From: Chitinophagaceae bacterium | Lineage (GTDB): Bacteria > Bacteroidota > Bacteroidia > Chitinophagales > Chitinophagaceae | Reading direction: 5' to 3' | NCBI GenBank assembly: GCA_016713965.1 | Contig: JADJOC010000005.1 | Coordinates: 14,327 to 78,326 of the forward strand | Length of the DNA stretch: 64,000 bases | Shown here: positions 17,819-27,177 of the stretch, in pieces | How positions within the stretch are numbered: position 1 is the stretch's first letter | Layout of the letters: each line of letters starts with the position of its first letter | Translations under genes and position numbers: made by a program | The notes under the pieces: generated by a model | What the model was told of the DNA's origin: nothing | Seen by the model: only the letters and a program-made list of their open reading frames with translations | The model's database searches: none

Positions 17819-20800
17819 TCATCTGTTTGTTAGTGGACTATCCACAAATTTAACTGAAATTTCGCTTAGATACACTAAGGTATTGGCATTTGTTTTTTGA
17901 AAGGTTATGGTGATGTATTCCCCTTTTAAACTATCCCCATCAATAATTCCTCCTAAAGAATTAATATCTCTAAGAAAAGCTGCATGAAACTGGTTTTCCA
18001 ACCTTTCAAAATCTTCTGTTATTAATTCGCTTTGCTGATTGGTTGTACCGTAGCTGGTAGTTTGTGTTTCTATTTGTGGACATTCAAACAAATCACTGGC
18101 TACTTCGGTTAAACTCAACCATGTTTTCTTTTCTAAAAGTGGGTTGGTAAAAACAAGCGTAATACTGCAATCATATTGCTTTCCAAAAAAATTACAATAT
18201 GTGTTACTATTATGCACATACATTTGTCCATCTTTCCATGAATATAAAACGTCTTCTGCACTTAGCATCCATTCAGGATAAACGGTATAAAAACTGCAAT
18301 ACCCATTTCTTTTTTCATTGAAGGAAAAGGTGTAGTTGTCAATGGTAGTTTCTCCATTTATTCCTCCCTGTAAAATACAGATGTATTCTTCATCAAAGAA
18401 ATTGTATGCCCCTAATATTTTTGCTGTGCCTCCTGTTGGACGTTCAAAAGTTTTATTATAAGGCGTGAGTAAGGAACGGATATAAAATTGCCCTTTGTAC
18501 AATTCACTGATTGGTGTTAGCCCATCTTGTGCAAGCCTTACCTGATAACCACGTACAGGATCAGCAAAATAAAATTGATTTGCTCCAACTACTACACTTG
18601 TGTATTGATCTCCTACCCCATAATCGCCTTTAGCATAATCTATATTATTAGTCGTTATAATTTCATTGGTAGTTACTAATTGAGATTGCCCTGAATTGTT
18701 TTGAATAAACCTTGCATAAATTCCATACTTCCCTACTGCACGATTTTGAAAAACTACTAACAGCCTACCCCAAACCTTAAACATTTGTATATCCCCTTTC
18801 GCCCTGTCTATTTCATCAAAATTGGAAGAAAAAAATCGGTTGGTTTGATTGATATTGGTATTTTGCTGGTACTCTAAACTCCATCTGGATTGTGTAGAAT
18901 AAAATGTTTTTTTAGCATACTCATCCACCAAAAACGGCCTGCCTATATTGGTAACTTTACTAAGATATTTATCGGATACCGATTCGTCAATAATCCATAT
19001 TAATGCAGTGGTTTGCAGATTATCTGTTATAGGCTGGTTTCTTTGCCTAATATAATAATCCCCTCTGGCAAAGTTAAATATCGCTGGTTGTATAGCGGTT
19101 TGGTTTTGTACATTCCCTTCATGATACCTCTCTGCTGTTCCCCAATTAATTACATTATAGGATTCCCCAAATTCATAAAATACCAACTGGCTTTCTTCGG
19201 AATTTAAAACTGGTGTATATTGTTCACAATACCAATTATTATTTCCGCCTGTTCCAAAAACAGCCATATAAGCAGCATCATAAGGAACTTTTAACCATTG
19301 ACCTGTTAAGGTTACTGCATTATTTTGTATTTTTTCATCAATTACCAAATCAATTAATGGCACATCTAAAACACTTACAGCAGCACCGTATTTACCTACC
19401 AATCTTATCCTGTCTCCTTTTGTAAATCCATAAGCAGGATAATTATTGGTATTGGTATTAAAAGCGGTAATATCTAAATAACCATACCCTGTTGTAGTAT
19501 CTTTATTTGTTCCACTGGAAACAAAATAAAAAGAAGATTTTGCGGTAAGGTTTTCTGCCCTTACCCATGAAAAAGACTTTGCCCAAATGGGAGGTTGATG
19601 GTTGACATCAAAAGTGATTAAAGTATTTAGCGGCTGCGTACTTCCTGTGGTATCAATTTCCTCAGTTATTACATTCATCACATCGGTAGTCAATACCCCA
19701 TTAGTTTTTCCAAATTCATCAAAGTACACTAAACCAAAAGCATACCTACTTTTTGGCCTCCAACAAGCAATAGAAATATCAAAAACATCTGGTGGAGTGC
19801 CATATACTATAGAGTAGCCCATACCAAAAACCATAGTCCAAGGATCGACTTGTATAGTAGTACCAAAAAGTGTTGTCGCATCAGACCCAGCTATTTCAGG
19901 AAGCCCTAATGATATATAGTAAGCAATAATATCTGCGATCGTGCCGCCAGGCAAAACAGTATATTCATAATCAGTAGTTATATCATTATAAGTTACCGAT
20001 ATAGTTACCTTATCGCCAGTTTTAGGGTCTCCTGCAAAAATAAAATCATAGGAATCTAAATCATATAAATATACATCATCATTATATACTTCTTCATGGT
20101 GGTATATTTTGGTAATAGTTAACCCTACCCCTGCATCCCCATTTAAAAAAGTAGAAATGGAAGATTCTACATCCAGTACCGTATCTTTATCATATCCCAA
20201 AGTAATCCCTCCATAAATAATAACATTCCCATTTAATAATTCTTGTGTATTGGCGATATCAGGCACATAATCAAATAACTGTAAAGATTCTTGTATATCT
20301 GTAGGAGGATAAGAACTGTCATTGTAAAAATAATAATCTACGGAGGAATTATCCCCTATGCTTTCTGCTACTTTATCAATCACTTTTATCAAAAGGTCAT
20401 CACTAAAGACATCGTTGGCTACAAGTACCCTTCCTGCTATTTGTATTTTAGTTACATCTGCATTTCCTGAATCGGGAATGGTAAGCAGGATATTGTTATT
20501 TTTAGTAGGGTCAACATCGGAGGCTAAGTCGTCTGGATTGACAGGGCTTGGTATTTTAGAATAAGAAGACCATGTGCTTAATGTATTATCCTTGTTTTGA
20601 AACCTATACCTAAACTGGTAGAGGGAACTTCTAAGGTTATTGATATTTACCAGTGCATCATCTTGGTAAGACACCACAATTGGCGGTATAGATACCTGCC
20701 TTGCTACAGTAAGATAGCTGGTAAGCCATGTATTATTGTAAATATTATTTAAGGCATCTTTAATATTTAATTTCATAGGACGGTTATTTCTGGCGCACCA

Positions 20801-21217
20801 GTGAATAATATCCCCGTCATCTTCTGTAGTGTATAAAATATTGATAGAAGCTACAGGATAGTTCCTATCAAAATCAAAAATATCAGTAACGCTGTTTACA
20901 AATGATATGAGTAATGGAGTTACTACTCCTAATTTAATTTCATATTGATAAACCCCATTATAGCCATTACTATTCCAGTTAAACCAAATTATTCTTTGTT
21001 TTAACTGGTCATAAAAAGAGCCTATACATTCATTCTGCCCCTCTGGTAAATCCTCGTTTTGAATAAGTACATTGCCCGGTATATTCTGAAACCGTAACCC
21101 TTGTTGCGTACCATAAAACCTGCCATTTAAAGCGTGTTTATGATTAGGAGGTAGGATAAAATCCTGACCTGAATCGGTATCCATTACCCCATTAAATAAC
21201 TTATTGATTATTGGCAT
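17819..21217 (-). CDS. Large tail/muzzle-type protein, 1132 aa
   Basis: ATG 21217. The N-terminus (INKLFNGVMDTDSGQDFILP) and the long beta-rich body with many aromatic and asparagine residues resemble the large tail stabilisation, tubular or muzzle proteins of podoviruses, including crAss-like phages. The size (over 1000 aa) and the position between connector-like genes and the cargo genes agree with this. It would form the distal part of the short tail through which DNA and cargo pass. Family assignment is by order and composition, not by a conserved catalytic motif. Confidence 0.65.
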   Translation of the reverse strand: MPIINKLFNGVMDTDSGQDFILPPNHKHALNGRFYGTQQGLRFQNIPGNVLIQNEDLPEGQNECIGSFYDQLKQRIIWFNWNSNGYNGVYQYEIKLGVVTPLLISFVNSVTDIFDFDRNYPVASINILYTTEDDGDIIHWCARNNRPMKLNIKDALNNIYNNTWLTSYLTVARQVSIPPIVVSYQDDALVNINNLRSSLYQFRYRFQNKDNTLSTWSSYSKIPSPVNPDDLASDVDPTKNNNILLTIPDSGNADVTKIQIAGRVLVANDVFSDDLLIKVIDKVAESIGDNSSVDYYFYNDSSYPPTDIQESLQLFDYVPDIANTQELLNGNVIIYGGITLGYDKDTVLDVESSISTFLNGDAGVGLTITKIYHHEEVYNDDVYLYDLDSYDFIFAGDPKTGDKVTISVTYNDITTDYEYTVLPGGTIADIIAYYISLGLPEIAGSDATTLFGTTIQVDPWTMVFGMGYSIVYGTPPDVFDISIACWRPKSRYAFGLVYFDEFGKTNGVLTTDVMNVITEEIDTTGSTQPLNTLITFDVNHQPPIWAKSFSWVRAENLTAKSSFYFVSSGTNKDTTTGYGYLDITAFNTNTNNYPAYGFTKGDRIRLVGKYGAAVSVLDVPLIDLVIDEKIQNNAVTLTGQWLKVPYDAAYMAVFGTGGNNNWYCEQYTPVLNSEESQLVFYEFGESYNVINWGTAERYHEGNVQNQTAIQPAIFNFARGDYYIRQRNQPITDNLQTTALIWIIDESVSDKYLSKVTNIGRPFLVDEYAKKTFYSTQSRWSLEYQQNTNINQTNRFFSSNFDEIDRAKGDIQMFKVWGRLLVVFQNRAVGKYGIYARFIQNNSGQSQLVTTNEIITTNNIDYAKGDYGVGDQYTSVVVGANQFYFADPVRGYQVRLAQDGLTPISELYKGQFYIRSLLTPYNKTFERPTGGTAKILGAYNFFDEEYICILQGGINGETTIDNYTFSFNEKRNGYCSFYTVYPEWMLSAEDVLYSWKDGQMYVHNSNTYCNFFGKQYDCSITLVFTNPLLEKKTWLSLTEVASDLFECPQIETQTTSYGTTNQQSELITEDFERLENQFHAAFLRDINSLGGIIDGDSLKGEYITITFQKTNANTLVYLSEISVKFVDSPLTNR

Positions 21218-21383
21218 CTTGCTCTTTTGTTAATTTGTATTCTTCACAACGATATTCACTTTCATTATCAAACCCATATTTTTTAGCACAGGCATCACAA
21301 ACAGTTATTCTTGAACCTTTTTTATTAAAATAGGATTTTATTTTATCCATCAATCTGCCACATCTACAACTGTATTTACTCAT
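21201..21383 (-). CDS. Small zinc-ribbon protein, 60 aa
   Basis: ATG 21383. It contains CRCGRLMDK and VCDACAKKYG, two CxxC/CxC-type knuckles about 20 residues apart, plus a later Cys. This is consistent with a small treble-clef or zinc ribbon. It overlaps the 1132-aa gene by 17 nt and sits between virion genes. Function unknown. Confidence 0.55.
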   Translation of the reverse strand: MSKYSCRCGRLMDKIKSYFNKKGSRITVCDACAKKYGFDNESEYRCEEYKLTKEQDANNQ

Positions 21384-21386
21384 ATA

Positions 21387-22166
21387 TTATACTTTTACAG
21401 TTAATCTTTGCATTTTTAAATTGGCATCGTATGCTTCGCTGATCGTTGTTGTTTTCCATCTAGCCAGTGCCAGCCTCCTATCATTAAAAAACTCTGCCCT
21501 TCTTTGTGCTTTATCGCCTAAAGTGCCACGCCTTGTGTTGGGTAAACTGATTATATCTTTCCAACGCAGGTAAGAAATAATTGCCTCTTTAAATTGTATA
21601 GGCACATAAAATTGCTCTCCTTCTTTTGGGCTTGCCAAATATTCTAAAATAATATAATCCCATTGATAATTTACATTTAAAACTATTACCCCATTATCAT
21701 TATCAATTTTAAAACTTCCGATAAACGGTGCGCCACTTGGTACACCAAACAAATTATAACATCCTGCTCCATCCCAATAATTATAATAACAATTACCATT
21801 TACATTTCCCAAAGCACCCAATTGCCCTAAATATTCTCCTTGTACATCTTCTAACCTATTTGGCAATAAGTCTGCATAGGTAGTAAGGTTATTGTTATAA
21901 GTTAGCGTTGCTACTTCACCTGTGCTGTTTATTATTCCTACTTTACAGTAGTTTAAATAATCGGCAGGCAGGTTTACAGTATTGTTAGCATTAACAGGTA
22001 GCTTTACAGATTTTATTTGATAAAATGCATCGAGGCCAAGTTCGGCCATAACTCTAAAAGCCAATCTGTATAATTTAAAATATTTATGATTACTTTGCTC
22101 TGATTCATCTATGTAATCATAAATACATTCATCTAAATCTATATATTGCCTGTTTTGTGCTGACAT
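21387..22166 (-). CDS. Head-tail connector/ring-type protein, 259 aa
   Basis: ATG 22166. The pattern of an N-terminal helical region, a DYLNYCKVGIINSTGEVATL strand region and a C-terminal helical region with FKEAIISYLRWKDIISLP is typical of ring or tail-tubular-A-type connector proteins of podoviruses. It lies directly upstream of the large tail protein. A similar organisation is seen in the products at 22455-23081 and 26503-27174, so several ring proteins may stack below the portal. Inferred from layout. Confidence 0.55.
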   Translation of the reverse strand: MSAQNRQYIDLDECIYDYIDESEQSNHKYFKLYRLAFRVMAELGLDAFYQIKSVKLPVNANNTVNLPADYLNYCKVGIINSTGEVATLTYNNNLTTYADLLPNRLEDVQGEYLGQLGALGNVNGNCYYNYWDGAGCYNLFGVPSGAPFIGSFKIDNDNGVIVLNVNYQWDYIILEYLASPKEGEQFYVPIQFKEAIISYLRWKDIISLPNTRRGTLGDKAQRRAEFFNDRRLALARWKTTTISEAYDANLKMQRLTVKV

Positions 22167-22177
22167 TTTTTATTGTT

Positions 22178-22444
22178 TTATTCTACTGCTATAATTGCAT
22201 CTGCATCCATTACATAAAATTTTTCTCCATTTTCTTCAAATGGCAAACCCCAATCCATTACCCTATAACCTATTTGTCCTGCTTTTAACTTCATGGGGCG
22301 TTTTTTTGTTCCTTTCCCTACTGCTACAATAGTAACACGGTTAGAATCTTTTTTTGCTGAATCGGGTACAAAAATTCCTCCTAAAGATATTTCATCAGGG
22401 AGGAAACATTTTACCATAATTTGATTTTTGATTGGGGCTGCCAT
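22178..22444 (-). CDS. groES: Stand-alone GroES-like co-chaperonin, 88 aa
   Basis: ATG 22444. The sequence follows the cpn10 pattern: an N-terminal strand (IKNQIMVKCFLPDEISLGGI), a mobile-loop-like region ending FVPDSAKKDSNRVTIVAVG, then KLKAGQIGYRVMDWGLPFEENG and the final MDADAIIAV. Length is close to the usual 95 aa, with a shortened mobile loop. It is embedded between two connector-like genes, far from the GroEL gene at 37536. The phage therefore has at least two separate GroES genes. It may serve the host or phage GroEL or have become a structural part. Confidence 0.7.
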   Translation of the reverse strand: MAAPIKNQIMVKCFLPDEISLGGIFVPDSAKKDSNRVTIVAVGKGTKKRPMKLKAGQIGYRVMDWGLPFEENGEKFYVMDADAIIAVE

Positions 22445-22454
22445 AATTTATTTT

Positions 22455-23081
22455 TTATTTATTATCTACACCATCCGCAGTTATGTCTTGCGGTTGCGCT
22501 CTTTCTAACATTAGCATTTTTGATACATAATCTATTACAATATTTACAAAATCGTCTGGTATGTTTAACACACTTGTCAAATCCGAACTATCACCGCCTG
22601 ACACCATTCCAACTGTTGCTGTATAATTACTTAATATTATTGTTGAAAGTGCATACAAAAATGTCCCTTCGGGATAAAACAAAATAACATTTGGTATTGG
22701 GCGCATTCTTTGATAATATCCCTTTTGATTTTCACTTAAAGGAATACATGGTAAAGAAACTTTATTATTGGCATCCTTAAATTGTAAAGTAGCAATACCT
22801 TCATTTCTTCCTATTCCAAAAGGTAATTGTGGTAATGTTATTTTCCACGTGAAACTCTCGTCTGGCTCAACTTCTAAACCTTTAAAGGTGGTATAAAAAG
22901 AGTTGTTTACATACCCTATCCCATCTAATTGTATGGCTTCTTTATAGTTTTGTTTTGCCGCTATCCCAATGCCTGTATTCATCCACTCATTAACCAAATT
23001 ATAGGTAATGCTGGAATCATCACGAGGTTGGTCTCCGTAAACTTGCCTTAATATCCTTTCTATTAAATGTTGCCTTGTCAT
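22455..23081 (-). CDS. Connector/ring-type virion protein, 208 aa
   Basis: ATG 23081, overlapping the preceding stop by one base. It starts TRQHLIERILRQVYGDQPRD, a phrase seen in podovirus ring-type proteins. It ends with helices around IPDDFVNIVIDYVSKMLMLE, as in the 223-aa and 259-aa neighbours. It probably forms a ring in the neck or upper tail. The functional call rests on order and overall pattern. Confidence 0.5.
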   Translation of the reverse strand: MTRQHLIERILRQVYGDQPRDDSSITYNLVNEWMNTGIGIAAKQNYKEAIQLDGIGYVNNSFYTTFKGLEVEPDESFTWKITLPQLPFGIGRNEGIATLQFKDANNKVSLPCIPLSENQKGYYQRMRPIPNVILFYPEGTFLYALSTIILSNYTATVGMVSGGDSSDLTSVLNIPDDFVNIVIDYVSKMLMLERAQPQDITADGVDNK

Positions 23082-23389
23082 TATTGTTCAGTTATTTTTA
23101 CACCTGCTATATCATTAAAAACAGATGATGCCATAAACTCTAAATCACTATCAGTAGAATTTAGATTTATATCAGTATTATTAGAAACAATAGCATCAGC
23201 AAAAATATTTGTCATATTTCCATTTAATACTTGTGTTCCCAACTTATGCCGCTTATCAAATAAACTCTCTTTATTTTTATCAAAAATTTCTCCAATTACA
23301 TTTGTAGCTGTCTTTTTAATAGCTATTTTTATTCTTTTTAAAAAATCTTCATTATCTAATAATTGCGCTTGCTCTAAAAAAGTTCCCAT
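23081..23389 (-). CDS. Hypothetical virion-operon protein, 102 aa
   Basis: ATG 23389, with its stop sharing a base with the next start. Mostly helical, with an N-terminal amphipathic part (LEQAQLLDNEDFLKRIKIAI) and a hydrophilic end. Located between the fibre gene and a ring-type gene, so it may be a small neck protein or fibre adaptor. Not identified. Confidence 0.5.
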   Translation of the reverse strand: MGTFLEQAQLLDNEDFLKRIKIAIKKTATNVIGEIFDKNKESLFDKRHKLGTQVLNGNMTNIFADAIVSNNTDINLNSTDSDLEFMASSVFNDIAGVKITEQ

Positions 23390-23401
23390 TTTTATTAATT
23401 T

Positions 23402-25717
23402 TTATATATTTTTTATAACTGTTACCTTAAATGTTGCACCTAAAGGATTTATTGCCAAAGCAGAATAATTACTGAATCTTACTGTAACTGTATTTGCGGC
23501 ACTTACCCATGCTGTATAACAACTATTTGCATTTACAGCACCATTTGGAACACCCAACGATACTGAATCCCCATTTACTGCTCCTGTAACTGTAATAGTT
23601 AAATCACTACTGGTTTGAGCCAATGTATTCGGAAAATTTAATGAAGCTGAACCAGTTAAAACTCTTGCGATTTCATACCTTGTAGTACCAACACAAGCGT
23701 AATAATTTGTCCCATCATAATCTACTGCACCATCTGATGCGGTACTTAATGTACCTGATGGTATTTTTAAGGAGGAATTATTTGCGCCTGATGTACAAGG
23801 TTGTAAGTGCAATTTAGCTGTTGGTGATTCATTAGCTAAACCAATGGAATTAGAACTATTAATAAATAATGCTGCTGTGCCTCCATAAGTAGAGACCCTC
23901 ATATAAATACCATTCTTGCCATAAATTTCCATTGCATCACTATCTGTTCCCCCATTCTCTCCAATACAAACATAAGGAGTAGTACCACCAGCGAAAGAAT
24001 CGCCAAAAAAAATAAATCCATTAGACCCATTAAACCCATCTCCGTAAATGTGTAATGTAGATTGTGGACTAGAATGATTTAATGCTATTCTTTTATTTGT
24101 TTGGGCATATATAGTAGGAATTGAATTTGTAATTAGGCTTAATGCATTATTATCGGTTGTGCCAATTGTTAATGTTGCCCCAATTGAATCGCCACCCTTA
24201 GTTACTTTAGTATCAATTTGCGTTTGAATAGGACTTATTACCCCATCTAAATATTGAAATTCTGTATTTGAAACAGACCCATCTGCTATTTTTGTTGCAT
24301 CAATTGCGGCACTAGCATTTACATCAGCGTTTACAATTACACCTGCACTAATAGCCGTAACTCCTGTATTATTAATAGTTACATCCCCACTCATAGCAAC
24401 ATCTGTGGCTATGTTAGAACCATTACCTACAAAAATATGGCTATCAGTCAAACTGGAAGATGCCTTACTATCCAATTGAGTTTGGATAGCAGATGTAACG
24501 CCTTTAACATAACTCAATTCTGTTAAACTAGGATATGTAGCTGTATCTGCGGCTAATATAAATCCCGACCCATCTGTAATAACTATTCGGCTAGCAGTAA
24601 GAGCGGCTAATTTATTTACGGCTATTGCTGCTGCCGCTTTTATATCAGCATCTTCAATATTAGTAATAGTATTTAAATCTGCATCAATAGTTTTATTAGT
24701 AAGAATTTCTACCCCTGCAAGTGTGGCTAATGTCCCCGTTGTTGGAAGTGTAACATTTGTAGTATTTGTTAGTGTAAGTGTAAGGCTAAAAGCACCAGAT
24801 GTAACTAAATTCCCACCTAGAGTTATTGTTCCCGTATTTGATACTCCTGTTCCACCCCTTGATGGTGCAAGTGTCCCTGTCCATCCTAAAGTTAATGAGG
24901 ATGCTTTTAACAAAGCCGTTGCTGGCGTACCACCCAAAGTAAGGGTTACGTTGGTATCGTCTATTTTTGTCAAAGCCTCACCGCCCCCAACATCACCTGC
25001 TGTTACTACTTCCCAAACAGGGGCAGCAGATATTACACCTGTTCCTGTTTGGCTTAAAAACTGTTTTGCAACTGTAATTTGACCTGCAAGCCTTACATTG
25101 TTTGTTCCGTTATGGTATAGCAAATCCCCTAAAGTAGTAAGCGGGGAAAGTGCATTAAATCCTAAAATAGCCGTAGCCTGACCTGTTCCACCTCTTGTAA
25201 TAGATAATTGCCCAGTCCACCCCAAAGTTAAACTTACGGCCTGTAATAATGCAGTTGCAGGTGTGCCACCTAATGTTGCAGTTACATTAGTATCATCAGA
25301 CTTGGTTAATGCTGCTGGAGTTAATGCTGCTTGTTTATTATTAAATATATTCCAATCTGTTGCTGATAAATAACCATCATCAGTTGTATTGGATTGTTGT
25401 ATTTGTACAATAGGATTGTTAGGGTCTGTATTATCAATAATAATAGGTGAATCTCCTGTAACAGAATTAACAGCACCGCCACCGCCTCCTTGGTTTACCC
25501 ATTCTGTATCATAATCAGTATCACTAGCTTTTGCAAGTACTTGCCCTGTTGTTCCTCCTACGGGAATGCCATTAATAACAATACCACCCCCCCCCTCACT
25601 ACCAGTATTTATTTTTAATACTAAAATATCTTGTGGCTTTATGGATAGCTTCAGCTTACTGCTTGGAAGAACAGTAAGTTTTAATAATTCAATATTTTTA
25701 TTTATTATTAATTTCAT
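23402..25717 (-). CDS. Tail/head fibre with repeated collar-type modules, 771 aa
   Basis: ATG 25717. Repeating units such as LTLGWTGQLSITRGGTGQAT and LGGTPATALLQA occur at least twice, a hallmark of phage fibre shafts (RGGTG motifs). Further TELSYVKGVTSAIQTQLDSK and YLDGVISPIQTQIDTK repeats form a second series. The C-terminal part (HLQPCTSGANNSSLKIPSG) resembles fibre heads. It probably binds a host receptor or decorates the capsid. A gene in the virion operon next to the capsid gene suits a head-fibre or neck-fibre role. Confidence 0.7.
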   Translation of the reverse strand: MKLIINKNIELLKLTVLPSSKLKLSIKPQDILVLKINTGSEGGGGIVINGIPVGGTTGQVLAKASDTDYDTEWVNQGGGGGAVNSVTGDSPIIIDNTDPNNPIVQIQQSNTTDDGYLSATDWNIFNNKQAALTPAALTKSDDTNVTATLGGTPATALLQAVSLTLGWTGQLSITRGGTGQATAILGFNALSPLTTLGDLLYHNGTNNVRLAGQITVAKQFLSQTGTGVISAAPVWEVVTAGDVGGGEALTKIDDTNVTLTLGGTPATALLKASSLTLGWTGTLAPSRGGTGVSNTGTITLGGNLVTSGAFSLTLTLTNTTNVTLPTTGTLATLAGVEILTNKTIDADLNTITNIEDADIKAAAAIAVNKLAALTASRIVITDGSGFILAADTATYPSLTELSYVKGVTSAIQTQLDSKASSSLTDSHIFVGNGSNIATDVAMSGDVTINNTGVTAISAGVIVNADVNASAAIDATKIADGSVSNTEFQYLDGVISPIQTQIDTKVTKGGDSIGATLTIGTTDNNALSLITNSIPTIYAQTNKRIALNHSSPQSTLHIYGDGFNGSNGFIFFGDSFAGGTTPYVCIGENGGTDSDAMEIYGKNGIYMRVSTYGGTAALFINSSNSIGLANESPTAKLHLQPCTSGANNSSLKIPSGTLSTASDGAVDYDGTNYYACVGTTRYEIARVLTGSASLNFPNTLAQTSSDLTITVTGAVNGDSVSLGVPNGAVNANSCYTAWVSAANTVTVRFSNYSALAINPLGATFKVTVIKNI

Positions 25718-26043
25718 TTAAAAGCCCATGTTCCTTTTAATATTTCATTGTTCACCCATTCATTATTTGGTTTGGTAACTAATAATGAAATATTATAATT
25801 CCCTACATTTACAGCTTCTACTTCTGCTTGTGTTTTTTCAAAATATATACTATATATTGTAGGTCGAGTAAATTCTGCATTAGTTACTTCCCAAACAATA
25901 TCTCCTAAACTGGTTTTTAAAGTAAAATTAAATTCCCAGTCTGAAACATCTGTAGGAACATCGTTGTCATCCGAGAATTCCATGTCAAAAACATATATTT
26001 CATTCCGATCTACTTCATTAGTATATACTTCTGGTTTAGCCAT
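25714..26043 (-). CDS. Hypothetical virion protein, 109 aa
   Basis: ATG 26043, with 4 nt of overlap to the fibre gene downstream. Beta-rich, beginning AKPEVYTNEVDRNEIYVFDM. It reads like a phage baseplate-upper or BppU-type N-terminal domain (YVFDMEFSDDNDVPTDVSDW, DIVWEVTNAEF), which often attaches fibres to the virion. That match is by eye only. Coupling to the fibre gene supports an attachment role. Confidence 0.5.
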   Translation of the reverse strand: MAKPEVYTNEVDRNEIYVFDMEFSDDNDVPTDVSDWEFNFTLKTSLGDIVWEVTNAEFTRPTIYSIYFEKTQAEVEAVNVGNYNISLLVTKPNNEWVNNEILKGTWAFK

Positions 26044-26048
26044 TTTTA

Positions 26049-26501
26049 TTAAGTTGATGCTATAAAATATTCAATATCTACATCTGCGGTATCAGCTTGT
26101 GCGCTGATGCTGTCAATATTCACAAAAGCCACAAATGCTGCTTCCGTTTCAGATACGCTTTCTTTATTATTTCCTAAAATGAAAATTTTACCTGCTTCTA
26201 GCTTTATATCAAAAGTTTGTCCTGTTGTTTTCGCTACTCTAATACGTACAAAATTTGCACTATCCTTATTTGTAATTTGAAAATATTTTACATTCGCTCC
26301 AATAAAAGTTCCTGCACCAACGCCTGTACTGAAATTAACTATTTCCACTTCGCTTGCAAAAGGGATAGAAAAAATACGTTTGTCTGCGTGATCAATATTG
26401 GTTATGGTTAATTTATTACTCGTATTAAAATTTTCAGTATTCAATACAAGTGTTGTATTTAACTCTACTACTAAAGTCCCTGTTGTAATTGTTGATGGCA
26501 T
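26049..26501 (-). CDS. Small beta-rich virion protein, 150 aa
   Basis: ATG 26501. The sequence is almost entirely beta-strand-like with regular T/V/I alternation (STITTGTLVVELNTTLVLNT). It could be a decoration or fibre-attachment protein. It sits between a connector-like gene and the fibre attachment gene. Not identified to family. Confidence 0.5.
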   Translation of the reverse strand: MPSTITTGTLVVELNTTLVLNTENFNTSNKLTITNIDHADKRIFSIPFASEVEIVNFSTGVGAGTFIGANVKYFQITNKDSANFVRIRVAKTTGQTFDIKLEAGKIFILGNNKESVSETEAAFVAFVNIDSISAQADTADVDIEYFIAST

Positions 26502-26502
26502 A

Positions 26503-27174
26503 TTATTGTCCTCCTTTTGTTATTTGATTCGCATATTGAATTACTGCTGCTGATTGAAGGTTTACTCCAACCATAGCCAAAGCCCTTGTTATAATTTCCA
26601 AACAATCCACATCATTCCATAAAGGATCAACACTATTTCCTGCATCATAAATAGCCCTACCTTTATCATCTAATATAAATGCCCATATAATTTCAGGTGG
26701 TGTTTTTACATAACTAATTTTGGCATTACCGAGTGTTATCGGATAAAACTGAAATCCATTATTTTGAATAGAATAAATAGGATTGGTTGCCACTGGATCA
26801 ATTACACTATTTGCTAAAGAATATATTTTATCTTTCTCTGCGTACCTTATTCTTTGTAAGCCTGTATTGGTAAACATGGCTACTATTTGCTCGTAGTTTG
26901 GTGGATAAGGTGCTACCCCACTTCCATTAATGGTTAAGGTATATATAGGATCAACAAATGGAGCAAGCCTTTGCGCTAAAATTTCATTCATACCTAATTC
27001 AACACGGGCTATCGGTCTGCCTGGTGAATATTGTTGGGTTTGCCCGAATAGAAAACTCATGTAGCTGATGGAAGATTGATTAATATAATTATTAAAACCA
27101 GCAGGGGGTAAATATCCCTGCTGATTTTTGTTTATAATCTCAAGCATCAATTTATACATGAAATCTACTGTCAT
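26503..27174 (-). CDS. Head-tail connector/ring-type protein, 223 aa
   Basis: ATG 27174. An N-terminal helix (FMYKLMLEIINKNQQGYLPP) is followed by GFNNYINQSSISYMSFLFGQ, a beta region, and a C-terminal helical segment (VDCLEIITRALAMVGVNLQS). This pattern recurs in crAss-like and other podovirus ring proteins located after the capsid gene. Position two genes after the capsid gene fits. Inferred. Confidence 0.5.
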   Translation of the reverse strand: MTVDFMYKLMLEIINKNQQGYLPPAGFNNYINQSSISYMSFLFGQTQQYSPGRPIARVELGMNEILAQRLAPFVDPIYTLTINGSGVAPYPPNYEQIVAMFTNTGLQRIRYAEKDKIYSLANSVIDPVATNPIYSIQNNGFQFYPITLGNAKISYVKTPPEIIWAFILDDKGRAIYDAGNSVDPLWNDVDCLEIITRALAMVGVNLQSAAVIQYANQITKGGQ

Positions 27175-27177
27175 TCC

